Origin: Winogradskya humida
GTDB taxonomy: Bacteria > Actinomycetota > Actinomycetes > Mycobacteriales > Micromonosporaceae
Assembly (NCBI RefSeq): GCF_016862215.1
Contig: NZ_BOMN01000005.1
Location: forward strand, 1 to 64,000
Length of the DNA: 64,000 bases
Direction of reading: 5' to 3'
In this document: positions 27,936 to 35,296 of the stretch, piece by piece
Numbering within the stretch: position 1 is the first letter of the stretch
How the letters are laid out: each line of letters opens with the position of its first letter
The notes under the pieces: generated by a model
Told to the model about the DNA's origin: nothing
Seen by the model: the letters and a program-made list of their open reading frames with translations, nothing else
Database searches by the model: none
Translations under genes and position numbers: made by a program

Positions 27936-28583
27936 TCAGCGCGGGATCATGATCGCGGAGAGGCCCTGGATCACGTTGCCGACCACGCGTGTGGGGGCGA
28001 AGCGCTTGTCGATCCAGTCCCTGCCTCGGTGCAGCCAGACGCTGGGCAGGCCCATGGCCGCGGCGCCGCCGATGTCGGCCTCGGGGCTGTCGCCGACGAT
28101 CCAGGCGCCGCCGAGGCGCATCCGGACCCGCTGGGCGGCCAGGGCGAAGATCCGCGGGTTGGGTTTGCTGACGCCGGCCTGCTCAGAAATCACCCAGTCG
28201 GCGACATAGCGGTCCAGCCCGGTGCGCCGGATCCGGCCCTCCTGCTGCTCGTGCGGGCCGTTGGTGACCACGACGGGCACCCAGCCGGCATCGCCCGCGA
28301 TCTGCAGGGCACAGGCAACGAGCGGATCGAGCCGCTCGTACGCCGCGGGGCCCTCGTGCAGCTCGTCCAGCAGGTCGATCGAGGGGATGTCCAGCTGGTA
28401 GCGGTCGCGGATCGAGTCGGCGAGGTCCCAGCGGGAGGTGAGGCCGTCGGCGTCGACGGAGAGGAGCCAGTCGAGGTCGGCGTGCGGGGCGCCGATCTCG
28501 TCGAGGAAGCCTTTCGCCCACAGTTTGAACGCACCGCTGCGGTCGAGCAGGGTGTCATCCAGTGCGAGGAAGACGAGAGGCAC
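27936..28583 (-). CDS. HAD-like protein lacking the nucleophile Asp
   Basis: A 215-residue HAD-fold protein from GTG 28583. Motif I, normally hhhDxDDTL, reads FLALDDTL: the nucleophile position is Ala (codon GCA), while the second Asp is kept. Motif II is VVTNG, the Lys motif is SKPNPRIF and motif IV is WIVGDSPEADIGGA. All other motifs are intact, so the fold is certain but normal phosphotransfer is doubtful. It may be a binding protein, or the base may be an error. It is divergent from the AcnR-like gene. Confidence 0.82.
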   Translation of the reverse strand: MPLVFLALDDTLLDRSGAFKLWAKGFLDEIGAPHADLDWLLSVDADGLTSRWDLADSIRDRYQLDIPSIDLLDELHEGPAAYERLDPLVACALQIAGDAGWVPVVVTNGPHEQQEGRIRRTGLDRYVADWVISEQAGVSKPNPRIFALAAQRVRMRLGGAWIVGDSPEADIGGAAAMGLPSVWLHRGRDWIDKRFAPTRVVGNVIQGLSAIMIPR

Positions 28584-28664
28584 CCGCGCACTGTACGTGA
28601 GTGAATACGGCAGCGAACAGCCCGTGAGTGTTAACAACGCCAGGCCGACAAGGCACTTTTCGCA

Positions 28665-28699
28665 CGATGTGACGCGGCTGCGGCCCCGATGTGACGCGG
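28665..28699. repeat. Direct repeat CGATGTGACGCGG upstream of the AcnR-like gene
   Basis: Two perfect 13-bp copies, at 28665-28677 and 28687-28699, with a 22-bp period (two helical turns). A related CGATGTGAACGC is at 18360-18371 upstream of acnA. The pair could bind a regulator on one face of the DNA. Confidence 0.55.
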
Positions 28700-28704
28700 A
28701 TGCC

Positions 28705-28722
28705 AAGCCGTACGTACGGATT
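28705..28722. promoter_or_regulatory. Palindrome upstream of the AcnR-like gene
   Basis: The core CCGTACGTACGG is a perfect 12-bp palindrome, extended by AA/TT outside one mismatch. It lies 36 bases before the GTG at 28758 and is matched upstream of acnA at 18336-18353. CNGTAC/GTACNG half-sites resemble those reported for corynebacterial AcnR. Confidence 0.65.
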
Positions 28723-28757
28723 GCAAGCGCCGTCACCGGCGTGACACCATCGGACGC

Positions 28758-29333
28758 GTGCCCAGGGTAAGCCAGGACCAGCTAGAGGCCCGCCGCCACG
28801 AGATCCTCGGGGCGGCCCGTGGCTGCTTCGCGCGCTACGGCTACGAGGGGGCGACCGTGCGCCGTCTCGAAGAGGCTACCGGTCTCTCCCGCGGCGCAAT
28901 TTTCCACCATTTTCGTGACAAGGATTCCCTCTTCCTCGCGGTGGCCGAGGACGACGCCGCCGCGATGGTCGAGACGGTCGCCCGCAACGGCCTGGTCCAG
29001 GTCATGAGGGATCTTCTCGATCGCGCCGGGGCGAGCGGTGACACCGCCGGCTGGCTCGGCAGCCAGCTCGAGGTCTCCCGCCGGTTGCGCACCGACCCCG
29101 AGTTCGCCAAACGCTGGGCCGAACGCTCCGCCGCCATCGCCTCCGCCACCCGCGAACGCCTGGAACGCCAGCGTGACGCCGGTGTGCTGCGCGACGACGT
29201 ACCCGTCGAGGTCCTGACCCAATTCCTGGAGCTCGCGTACGACGGCCTCGTCCTGCACCTCGCCACCGGCCGCCCGGCCGGCGAGCTGAGCCGCGTCCTG
29301 GACGTCGTGGAGGAAGCTGTCAGGCGCTCGTGA
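28758..29333 (+). CDS. acnR: AcnR-like TetR repressor of aconitase
   Basis: A 191-residue TetR protein. The HTH region (CFARYGYEGATVRRLEEATGLSRGAIFHHFRDKDSLFLAVAEDDA) and the following AxxNGLVQVMRDLL strongly resemble AcnR, which represses aconitase in Corynebacterium and relatives. There it lies directly downstream of acn. Here it is about 7.5 kb away on the same strand, with HAD, RIO kinase and other genes between. A GTG start at 28758 follows a shared palindrome, implying autorepression. The assignment rests on sequence resemblance recalled from memory plus the shared operator. Confidence 0.75.
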   Translation: MPRVSQDQLEARRHEILGAARGCFARYGYEGATVRRLEEATGLSRGAIFHHFRDKDSLFLAVAEDDAAAMVETVARNGLVQVMRDLLDRAGASGDTAGWLGSQLEVSRRLRTDPEFAKRWAERSAAIASATRERLERQRDAGVLRDDVPVEVLTQFLELAYDGLVLHLATGRPAGELSRVLDVVEEAVRRS

Positions 29334-29366
29334 CCTCACTGTTGCGTTGACCTGCACAATGGGGCC

Positions 29367-30275
29367 ATGGACACGTGGGGGATCTCTGGTCCGACCTTCC
29401 TGCTCTGGTACGTCGTGGCCCTCGTCGCCGTGGGCGTTCTCGCGGCCGTGCACCGCAAGGCCCTCTTCGGGGGCAAGCGGCACACCTCCGTGGCCGCGCT
29501 CGGACCGCAGCAGGTCGCCTATCTCAACGGCGGCCGGCGGCTCGCGCTCTACTCCTCGCTCGCGGGCCTGCGCGGGGCGGGTGTGCTCGGCACCTCGCCC
29601 GACAAGACGCTGGCGCAGACGCAGCGGCTCCCGGCCGGGGTGACCCCGCTCGACACCGCCGTCTGGAACGCCGCCGGGCATCGCCTGCGCGCCCGTGACC
29701 TGGACAAGGACCAGTGGGTCGCCTCGGCGCTCGACCAGCTGCAGTCCGGTCTGGAACAGAGCGGGCACGCGGTCAGCCCGGCCAAGGTGAAGGCCGCCCG
29801 GCTGTGGGTGTTCGCACCGGTCGCGCTGGTCGTGATCGGTGTCGCCCGGCTCATCGCAGGCGAGATCAACCACAAGCCGACGGCGTTCCTGTTCGTCCTG
29901 GTCTTCGCCGCGACCGCGCTCGCCCTGACCATGCGCAAGAAGAACCGCTGGGCCACCGAGGCGGCCATCAAAGACATGATCAAGCTGCGCGGTCAGCACA
30001 GCTACCTCAACCCCGGGCAGAAGCCGTCGTACGCGACATACGGCGCGACAGGCGCAGCGATGGGTGTAGCCCTGTTCGGGGCGGCGTCCCTCTACGACAT
30101 GGACCCGTCGTTCGCCGCGGAGGCCGAGGTGCAGCGGCAGTCCGTGCTGGGGATCGGCTCCTCGGGAAGCGGCAGCAACTTCACCTCCGACAACTCCGGT
30201 TCCAGCTGCAGCTCCGGTTCCAGTTCCTGCGGCGGTGGTGGCGGCGGCTGTGGTGGTGGCGGGTGCGGCGGATGA
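29367..30275 (+). CDS. TIGR04222 membrane protein with Cys/Gly-rich C-terminal tail
   Basis: A 302-residue membrane protein. An N-terminal helix (FLLWYVVALVAVGVLAAVH, residues 11-29), a soluble part with the family motif GPQQVAYLNGG, and two central helices (about 150-190) fit TIGR04222. The C-terminus is low-complexity Ser/Gly with four Cys in the last 25 residues, ending in Cys-Gly-Gly. Its stop overlaps the start of a DUF692/MNIO gene (ATGA). MNIO enzymes modify Cys residues of precursor peptides, so this tail is a candidate substrate. That substrate role is inference. Confidence 0.85.
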   Translation: MDTWGISGPTFLLWYVVALVAVGVLAAVHRKALFGGKRHTSVAALGPQQVAYLNGGRRLALYSSLAGLRGAGVLGTSPDKTLAQTQRLPAGVTPLDTAVWNAAGHRLRARDLDKDQWVASALDQLQSGLEQSGHAVSPAKVKAARLWVFAPVALVVIGVARLIAGEINHKPTAFLFVLVFAATALALTMRKKNRWATEAAIKDMIKLRGQHSYLNPGQKPSYATYGATGAAMGVALFGAASLYDMDPSFAAEAEVQRQSVLGIGSSGSGSNFTSDNSGSSCSSGSSSCGGGGGGCGGGGCGG

Positions 30276-31090
30276 CAACAGTTGAGTACGGAGTCGGCAT
30301 CGGCTGGCGGCCCGAGATCGCCGGCTACGTGGAGCAGCTCCCGGGCCTGCGCTTCGTGGAAGTGGTCGCCGAATCGGTCCACGACGTCCTGCCCGTGGGC
30401 CTGGAAGCCCTGCTCGCCCGCGGGGTGACCGTGGTGCCGCACGGCATCCGGCTGTCCCTCGGCGGCGCCGAGCCGGTCGACCCCGCCCGCGTGGAACACC
30501 TGTCTGCAGCGGCCGCCCTGCTCGGCGCGCCACTGGTCAGCGAACACATCGCCTTCGTCCGGGCCGGCGGCGTCGAAGCCGGCCACCTCCTGCCGATCCC
30601 CCGCACCCGCGAATCGGTCGACGCGGTGGTCGCCAACGTGAAACGTACGCAAGCCGCACTCGACGTCCCCCTCGCCCTCGAACCGATCGCGGCCCTCTTC
30701 GACTGGCCCGACGACGACCTCGACGAAGGCGCCTTCCTCACCGAAATCCTGACGCGGACCGACGCGCTGCTGCTGCTCGACGTGGCGAACGTCTACGCGA
30801 ACGCCCTCAACCGGGGCACGGACCCGCTCGCGCTGTTCTCGCAGATCCCGCTGGAGCGAATCGCCTACTGCCACGTGGCGGGCGGCGCACTGCACGACGG
30901 CGTCTACCACGACACGCACACTGCGGCCGTACCCCGAGAAGTATTGGACCTTGTCGCTTCGCTCTGCTCCCTGCACCGTCCTCCCGCCCTGATGCTGGAA
31001 CGCGACGGCGACTACCCACCGGCCGCTGAACTCACCGCGGAGCTGGACGCCATCGCCGCCGCTTCGGGCTATCCGGCCGTCACCCGGTGA
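30272..31090 (+). CDS. MNIO (DUF692) multinuclear non-heme iron oxidative enzyme
   Basis: A 272-residue TIM-barrel protein of DUF692, the MNIO family that includes MbnB and TglH, which use two or three iron ions and O2 to modify Cys or neighbouring residues in ribosomal peptides. Candidate metal ligands are visible in order: VPHGIRLS, LVSEHIAF, LALEPIA, LLDVANVYANALN, YCHVAGG, YHDTHT and LERDGDYPP. It is translationally coupled at both ends (ATGA with the TIGR04222 gene, GTGA with the next). The natural partner is therefore the Cys/Gly tail upstream. The chemistry is unknown. Confidence 0.88.
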   Translation: MTTVEYGVGIGWRPEIAGYVEQLPGLRFVEVVAESVHDVLPVGLEALLARGVTVVPHGIRLSLGGAEPVDPARVEHLSAAAALLGAPLVSEHIAFVRAGGVEAGHLLPIPRTRESVDAVVANVKRTQAALDVPLALEPIAALFDWPDDDLDEGAFLTEILTRTDALLLLDVANVYANALNRGTDPLALFSQIPLERIAYCHVAGGALHDGVYHDTHTAAVPREVLDLVASLCSLHRPPALMLERDGDYPPAAELTAELDAIAAASGYPAVTR

Positions 31091-31524
31091 GTTCGCTCGC
31101 CGACCGGCAGGCCGCGCTGGTGGCGGCCCTGACGTCCGGGGCACCCGTACCCGCCGGATTTGACGGCCGGATGGTGGAGATCGCGCGGGTCGCCCTGCTG
31201 CGCAAACGCGGCGGCGAGGTCGCGCGGCAATGGCCTGCCCTGCACGCCGCCCTCGGGGCCGGCTGGCTGCGGGAATGGTCGGCGTGGGCCGCGGCCCGGC
31301 CCACCAACGGCTCGCTGCGGGACGGCTGGGACTTCGCACGGGATCTGGTCTCGCGGGATGCGTTGCCGCGCGAGGCCGGGGCCGAGCTGGCCTCCCGCGA
31401 GGCAGCTATGCGATACGACGGGCAAACCTCGCCGCAGACCCGTCGCCTACCGGCCATTCGGACCGCGGCGGGCACAGTCGCTGTGCAAATCCTGGGCCGG
31501 GTACGCGTCTTGCACCGCAACTGA
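31087..31524 (+). CDS. Helical partner protein of the MNIO enzyme (SCO6045 C-terminal-like)
   Basis: A 145-residue, mostly helical protein with a GTG start overlapping the MNIO stop (GTGA). It starts LADRQAALVAALTSGAPVPAGFDGRMVEIARVALLRKRGGEVARQWPAL, which resembles the C-terminal domain fused to MNIO proteins such as SCO6045 and the substrate-recruiting DUF2063-type partners of other MNIO systems. Here that domain is a separate gene. A role in presenting the substrate to the enzyme is likely but unproven. Confidence 0.7.
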   Translation: MSSLADRQAALVAALTSGAPVPAGFDGRMVEIARVALLRKRGGEVARQWPALHAALGAGWLREWSAWAAARPTNGSLRDGWDFARDLVSRDALPREAGAELASREAAMRYDGQTSPQTRRLPAIRTAAGTVAVQILGRVRVLHRN

Positions 31525-31586
31525 CAACACCCGGCCCCATGCCGTTTCTCAGCACGACGTCGGGCTCCCGCGAGAAAAATATCCAG

Positions 31587-31982
31587 CTACTGATGCGGGT
31601 ATTGCGGAGGCGCGGGAGGTGCCGGAGGCAGAGCCTGCATCGGCTGCGGCGGGTACGGCTGTGGCGGGTACGGCTGTGGCGGGTACGGCTGAGATTGGTA
31701 CGGCTGAGATTGGTACGGCTGAGATTGGTACGGCTGAGATTGGTACTGCGGTGACGGATATGGCTGCGGCGCGTACTGCTGGGGCGGATACGGGGCAGCA
31801 AACGGCGGCTGGCCCGTCGTATAAGTCGTCACGACGTCTTTCGAATTCGCGTTGACGATCGCCAGGATCAGCCACACCGGCGCCCAGAACCCGCAAGTCA
31901 CCAGGGTCAGGAGCAGATGTAGGACATGATTCGTCTTTTTCGGCATATAGGACTGTTGGTAAGCCACCGGCACACTCTGCAT
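31587..31982 (-). CDS. Small membrane protein with Gln-Pro-Tyr repeat tail
   Basis: About 131 residues. One hydrophobic segment (HVLHLLLTLVTCGFWAPVWLILAIVNA) follows a basic KKTN. The long C-terminus is made of QPYQS and QPYPP repeats encoded by 15-bp DNA units and ends in Pro-rich sequence. Similar actinobacterial proteins put a Tyr/Pro/Gln tail in the cytoplasm or envelope with unknown function. ATG 31982 is preferred, but ATG 31946 (MPKKTN) is possible. No ribosome site is clear for either. Confidence 0.7.
   Translation of the reverse strand: MQSVPVAYQQSYMPKKTNHVLHLLLTLVTCGFWAPVWLILAIVNANSKDVVTTYTTGQPPFAAPYPPQQYAPQPYPSPQYQSQPYQSQPYQSQPYQSQPYPPQPYPPQPYPPQPMQALPPAPPAPPQYPHQ
31649..31745. 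repeat. 15-bp tandem repeat array inside the Gln-Pro-Tyr gene
   Basis: Units of the form GGTACGGCTGAGATT (four nearly perfect copies) follow three copies of GGGTACGGCTGTGGC. Each codes five residues on the minus strand, so copy-number change stays in frame. Confidence 0.85.
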
Positions 31983-32163
31983 TGGACACAGCCGTAAAAC
32001 AACTCGCACACGACTGAATTGCTCTCACCTCAATAGCCACCGCAGCCAGTCGAATAGCCACACACCAAGTGCCGAACGGACAAGCCCGGCACACACGTCC
32101 GTGCCGAACGATCACGGTCGTGCCGGCCGGATTTTGTCAGAGGGTGCGACTAGCGTCGGGGGT

Positions 32164-32640
32164 ATGTCCTATCCCGAAGCGCAGTATCTCGGCGACGGTG
32201 GCGAGGTGTCGGCGACGGTCCGGCTGGCTGGGGCCGCGCCTGAACTCGATCAGAAGACCACTACCGCAAGCTATCTGGCCACCGGTGCGAGCACCGGCGG
32301 AAAATTCGGCCTCTACCGGTGGGATTTCAAGGGGCCCAGGAGCGGGCCCGACCCGCACTTCCACCGGTCCCTCTCGGAGTCGTTCTTCGTGATCTCCGGG
32401 TCGGTCCGGCTCTACGACGGCAAACGCTGGATCGACGGCAACCCGGGAGATTTTCTGTACGTGCCGGAGGGCGGGCTCCACGGCTTCCGCAACGAGTCCG
32501 GTGAGCCCGCGTCGATGCTCATCCTGTTCTCGCCGGGCGCCCCGCGTGAGGACTACTTCGAACGCGTGGCGACCACTCCGCAGATGTCCGACGAGGAACG
32601 CACCGAGTTCTTCCTGCGCCACGACACGTTCTGGGTCTAG
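32164..32640 (+). CDS. Cupin-domain protein
   Basis: A 158-residue single-cupin protein. Motif 1 (PDPHFHRSLSESFFVISGSVRLYDG) has the two His and the Glu metal ligands. Motif 2 (NPGDFLYVPEGGLHGFRNE) supplies the last His. Such proteins are small dioxygenases, isomerases or sensors; the substrate is unknown. Its stop overlaps the stop of the convergent MarR gene by three bases. ATG 32164 is chosen because the upstream extension has no family similarity. Confidence 0.88.
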   Translation: MSYPEAQYLGDGGEVSATVRLAGAAPELDQKTTTASYLATGASTGGKFGLYRWDFKGPRSGPDPHFHRSLSESFFVISGSVRLYDGKRWIDGNPGDFLYVPEGGLHGFRNESGEPASMLILFSPGAPREDYFERVATTPQMSDEERTEFFLRHDTFWV

Positions 32641-33116
32641 CTCTCGCCGCCGAGGTCCTGGACGAGCCAGCCCGGGGTGTCGAGCCGGGTGGTGGTGTCG
32701 CCGAGCAGCTGGCGCAGGGTGCGTTCCAGCTGCTCGACCGCGCCGGCTCCCACCTGCGTCTCCCACTGTTGGCGCAGGTCGTCGAAGATCGCGGCGCCTT
32801 CGCGCAGCATCGTGTGGCCGCGGTCGGTGACCTCGATGTGCATGCGGCGGCGGTCGGTCGGGTCGGGGCGGCGTTCGACGTAGCCGCGGCTTTCCAGAAC
32901 GGCGATGGTCTTGGCGGCCGACTGCTTGGTGACCGACATGCGGCGGCCCAGCTCGGAGGCGTTGTCGGCGCCGGTGAGGATCGCCTGGAGGGCGAAGTCA
33001 TGGACCGGGCGGATGTCCTCGTAGCCGCGGGCGGCGAGCTCGACGGTCGCGCGGTCGGCGAGGGTTCGGAAGCCGCCGAGGAGGAGCAGGGCCAGGTCGG
33101 CGCCGGATCGGGACAT
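32637..33116 (-). CDS. MarR-family transcriptional regulator
   Basis: A 159-residue winged-helix repressor: NASELGRRMSVTKQSAAKTIAVLESRGYVERRPDPTDRRRMHIEVTDRG contains the recognition helix and the wing with the conserved DxRR. It dimerises through terminal helices. It is divergent from an alpha/beta hydrolase, and the gap holds a nested inverted repeat over a consensus promoter, so it probably represses that hydrolase until an aromatic-type ligand binds. Confidence 0.92.
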   Translation of the reverse strand: MSRSGADLALLLLGGFRTLADRATVELAARGYEDIRPVHDFALQAILTGADNASELGRRMSVTKQSAAKTIAVLESRGYVERRPDPTDRRRMHIEVTDRGHTMLREGAAIFDDLRQQWETQVGAGAVEQLERTLRQLLGDTTTRLDTPGWLVQDLGGES

Positions 33117-33134
33117 GTGATCAGCCTATAAGCC

Positions 33135-33163
33135 TTGACATGGACAACCTAACTGTCTAAATT
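33135..33163 (+). promoter_or_regulatory. Consensus sigma70-type promoter for the hydrolase
   Basis: TTGACA (33135-33140), a 17-base spacer and TAAATT (33158-33163) lie 36 bases before ATG 33199. It is overlapped by the MarR dyad, so repressor binding would block RNA polymerase. Confidence 0.7.
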
Positions 33164-33181
33164 TTGGACAGCCAGGTTGTC
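33143..33181. promoter_or_regulatory. MarR operator, nested inverted repeat
   Basis: GACAACCT pairs with AGGTTGTC, and inside it CTGTC pairs with GACAG, around a 9-base centre. The whole dyad spans the promoter -10 and spacer between the divergent MarR and hydrolase genes. Confidence 0.75.
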
Positions 33182-33198
33182 TATTTGAGGAGTTACCG

Positions 33199-34050
33199 AT
33201 GCCCGACGTCACCCACCACACGGCCGATGTGAACGGCACCCGGTTGCACTACGTCGCTGCCGGGACGACCGGGTCGCCGATCCTGCTCGTCCATGGCTGG
33301 CCGGAGACCTGGTGGGCGTTCCGCAAGCTGATCCCGCTGCTGGCCGCCGCCCACCGGGTCTTCGCCGTGGACCTGCGCGGGTTCGGCGACTCGAGCCACG
33401 CCGGCGACGACTTCTCGGCGGCCACGCTCGCCGAGGACCTGCACCACCTGGTCGCGCATCTCGGCGCCGGCCCGGTGCATGTGCTGTGCCAGGACGCGAG
33501 CGGGCCACCGGTCTTTCAATTTGCCGCGACCCACCCCGGTGACGTGCTCAGCTTCACCGGCGTCGAGACCACCCTCACGGGGTACGGGCTGGAGCTGCTC
33601 GCCGACGTCAACCACGGTGGCTCGTGGCACGTCGGCTTCCTCGGTGCTCCCGGCATCCCGCAGTTGCTGCTGTCCGGGCACGAACGGGACCTGATCGCCG
33701 GCTGGGCGTACCCGATGATGTGTGCGACCGAGGGCGCCGTCACCGAGGCCGACCTCGACGAGTTCGTGCGATCGTACGCGGGGCCGGACGGGTGGGCCGG
33801 CACCTCGGGGCTCTACCGGTCGATCTTCACCGACGGCGGCGCGACCAGGGCGATCGCGGAGGCGCACCCGCTGACCGTCCCGGTCCTCGCCGTCGACGGC
33901 GTCAACGCGGGCTTCACCGCGCAGACCCTTCGCCAGGTGACCAGGGGCGACGTCACCGCCGTCCAGCTCGACGGCGTCGGGCACCTCGTCGCCCAGGAAG
34001 CACCGGAAGCCCTCGCCGCCGCCCTCCTGCAGTTCGTGGACGCCGTGTAG
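33199..34050 (+). CDS. Alpha/beta-hydrolase, epoxide-hydrolase-like
   Basis: A 283-residue protein with the epoxide hydrolase/haloalkane dehalogenase layout: oxyanion motif HGWPETWWAF, nucleophile elbow VLCQDASGPP (Asp, where relatives have GHDWGG) and catalytic His in GVGHLVAQEAPEAL. The fold cap lies between about residues 130 and 200. It hydrolyses an unknown ester or epoxide. GAGGAG precedes ATG 33199. A MarR dyad covers its promoter. Confidence 0.87.
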   Translation: MPDVTHHTADVNGTRLHYVAAGTTGSPILLVHGWPETWWAFRKLIPLLAAAHRVFAVDLRGFGDSSHAGDDFSAATLAEDLHHLVAHLGAGPVHVLCQDASGPPVFQFAATHPGDVLSFTGVETTLTGYGLELLADVNHGGSWHVGFLGAPGIPQLLLSGHERDLIAGWAYPMMCATEGAVTEADLDEFVRSYAGPDGWAGTSGLYRSIFTDGGATRAIAEAHPLTVPVLAVDGVNAGFTAQTLRQVTRGDVTAVQLDGVGHLVAQEAPEALAAALLQFVDAV

Positions 34051-34077
34051 CCAAGCCCCGCCGGAAGCTCGGCCCGG

Positions 34078-34449
34078 TTAGCCCGGGACTTTGTCCAGGA
34101 AGCCGAGCACCGTGACGATGCGGCCGTCGGGGCCGAGTTCGATGACGTCGAAGCCGGTGGCGACGGGCTCGGCGGACGGGTCGGCGGACGGGGTGAGGTG
34201 CCAGGTGAAGCGGGCCTGGTCGTGGTGGTGGTCCGGCGGGTCGCCGGGGGTGAAGGCCAGGCCGGGGAACTGCTGCTGGGCGGCGCCGATCAGCGTGTTC
34301 AGAGCGTCGTGGCCGGTGACCGACGCCAGCGGATCCGTGTAGCGGATCCCGGGGCTGAACAGGTCGGCGATCAGCGTGCCGCGGGTTGCCGGGTCGGGTT
34401 CGTTCCAGAGGGACAGGTACTGCTTGACCGTGGTCGCGATGTCTGTCAT
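34078..34449 (-). CDS. SnoaL-like (NTF2-fold) protein
   Basis: A 123-residue protein: TTVKQYLSLWNEPDPATRGTLIADLFSPGIRYTDPLASVTGHDALNTLIGAAQQQFPGLAFT at the N-terminus and DVIELGPDGRIVTVLGFLD at the C-terminus fit the SnoaL-like polyketide-cyclase or nuclear transport factor fold. Stand-alone members often pair with a divergent XRE regulator, as here, with a perfect palindrome in the gap. The catalytic role is unknown. ATG 34449 is preceded only weakly by purines. Confidence 0.8.
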   Translation of the reverse strand: MTDIATTVKQYLSLWNEPDPATRGTLIADLFSPGIRYTDPLASVTGHDALNTLIGAAQQQFPGLAFTPGDPPDHHHDQARFTWHLTPSADPSAEPVATGFDVIELGPDGRIVTVLGFLDKVPG

Positions 34450-34482
34450 GGAATGACCTTCCCCCGCAGTGGTAGGGGTGGC

Positions 34483-34501
34483 GATTACCTCGCAGGTAAT
34501 C
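34483..34501. promoter_or_regulatory. Palindrome between SnoaL-like and XRE genes
   Basis: Perfect 8-bp arms GATTACCT and AGGTAATC around CGC, midway between divergent starts at 34449 and 34525. Probable binding site of the XRE regulator. Confidence 0.75.
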
Positions 34502-34524
34502 GGGACGGCCCTACGATCGGGGGC

Positions 34525-35280
34525 ATGGCTGAGGTGGGCGGGCTGCTGCGGGAGTGGCGGGGCAGCAGGCGGTTGAGTCAGCTCCAGCTGTCCCACCGGG
34601 CGGGGGTTTCGGCGCGGCATCTGTCGTTTCTGGAGACCGGGCGGTCCAGGCCGACGCGGGAGATGATCCTGCGGCTGGCGGAGGAGCTGAACGTGCCGTT
34701 GCGGGCGCGGAACGCGTTGCTGCTCGCGGGCGGGTTCGCTCCCGAATACGCCGAGGGCGGCCCCGACATCGCCGTCATGCTGGCCGGGCTGCGCGATGTG
34801 CTGGCGGGGCACGAGCCGTACCCGGCGATCCTGGTCGACCGGCACTGGACGCTGGTCGACGCGAACCGGGCCGCGGGGCTGCTCACGCAGGGGGCGAAGG
34901 CGGAGCTGCTGGAGCCACCCGTCAACGTGCTGCGGTTGTCGCTGCACCCCGACGGCGTGGCGGGGCGGATCGTGAACTTCGCTCAGTGGCGTACCCATGT
35001 ATTGCATCGGCTGGACCACCAGGCAGGCGTGACCGGCGATCCGGTCTTGAGGGACCTGCACGCGGAATTGTCCAAATTGCCCGGAGGGAAGGTCCACACC
35101 GCGACCGGGCCGGTGGTGCCGCTGCGGATCCGGGTGGGTGACCGGGAGCTGGAGTTCTTCAGCGTCACGTCGGTGCTCGGGACGCCGCTCGATGTCACCC
35201 TCGCGGAGCTGGCGGTCGAGTCGTTCCTTCCGGCGAATGATGCGACGACGCGTTACCTGCGGCGCGAAACGGGCGAGTAG
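34525..35280 (+). CDS. XRE-family regulator with MmyB-like ligand domain
   Basis: A 251-residue regulator. The N-terminal lambda-type HTH is LSQLQLSHRAGVSARHLSFLETGRSRPTREMILRLAEEL (about residues 20-58). The C-terminal MmyB-like domain (PAILVDRHWTLVDANRAAGLL, then ELEFFSVTSVLGTPLDVTLAELAVESFLPAN) is a PAS-like sensor fold seen in many actinobacterial XRE proteins and may bind a fatty acid or similar ligand. It is divergent from the SnoaL-like gene, with a palindrome between. Confidence 0.9.
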   Translation: MAEVGGLLREWRGSRRLSQLQLSHRAGVSARHLSFLETGRSRPTREMILRLAEELNVPLRARNALLLAGGFAPEYAEGGPDIAVMLAGLRDVLAGHEPYPAILVDRHWTLVDANRAAGLLTQGAKAELLEPPVNVLRLSLHPDGVAGRIVNFAQWRTHVLHRLDHQAGVTGDPVLRDLHAELSKLPGGKVHTATGPVVPLRIRVGDRELEFFSVTSVLGTPLDVTLAELAVESFLPANDATTRYLRRETGE

Positions 35281-35296
35281 TGGCAGGATCAGGCCT

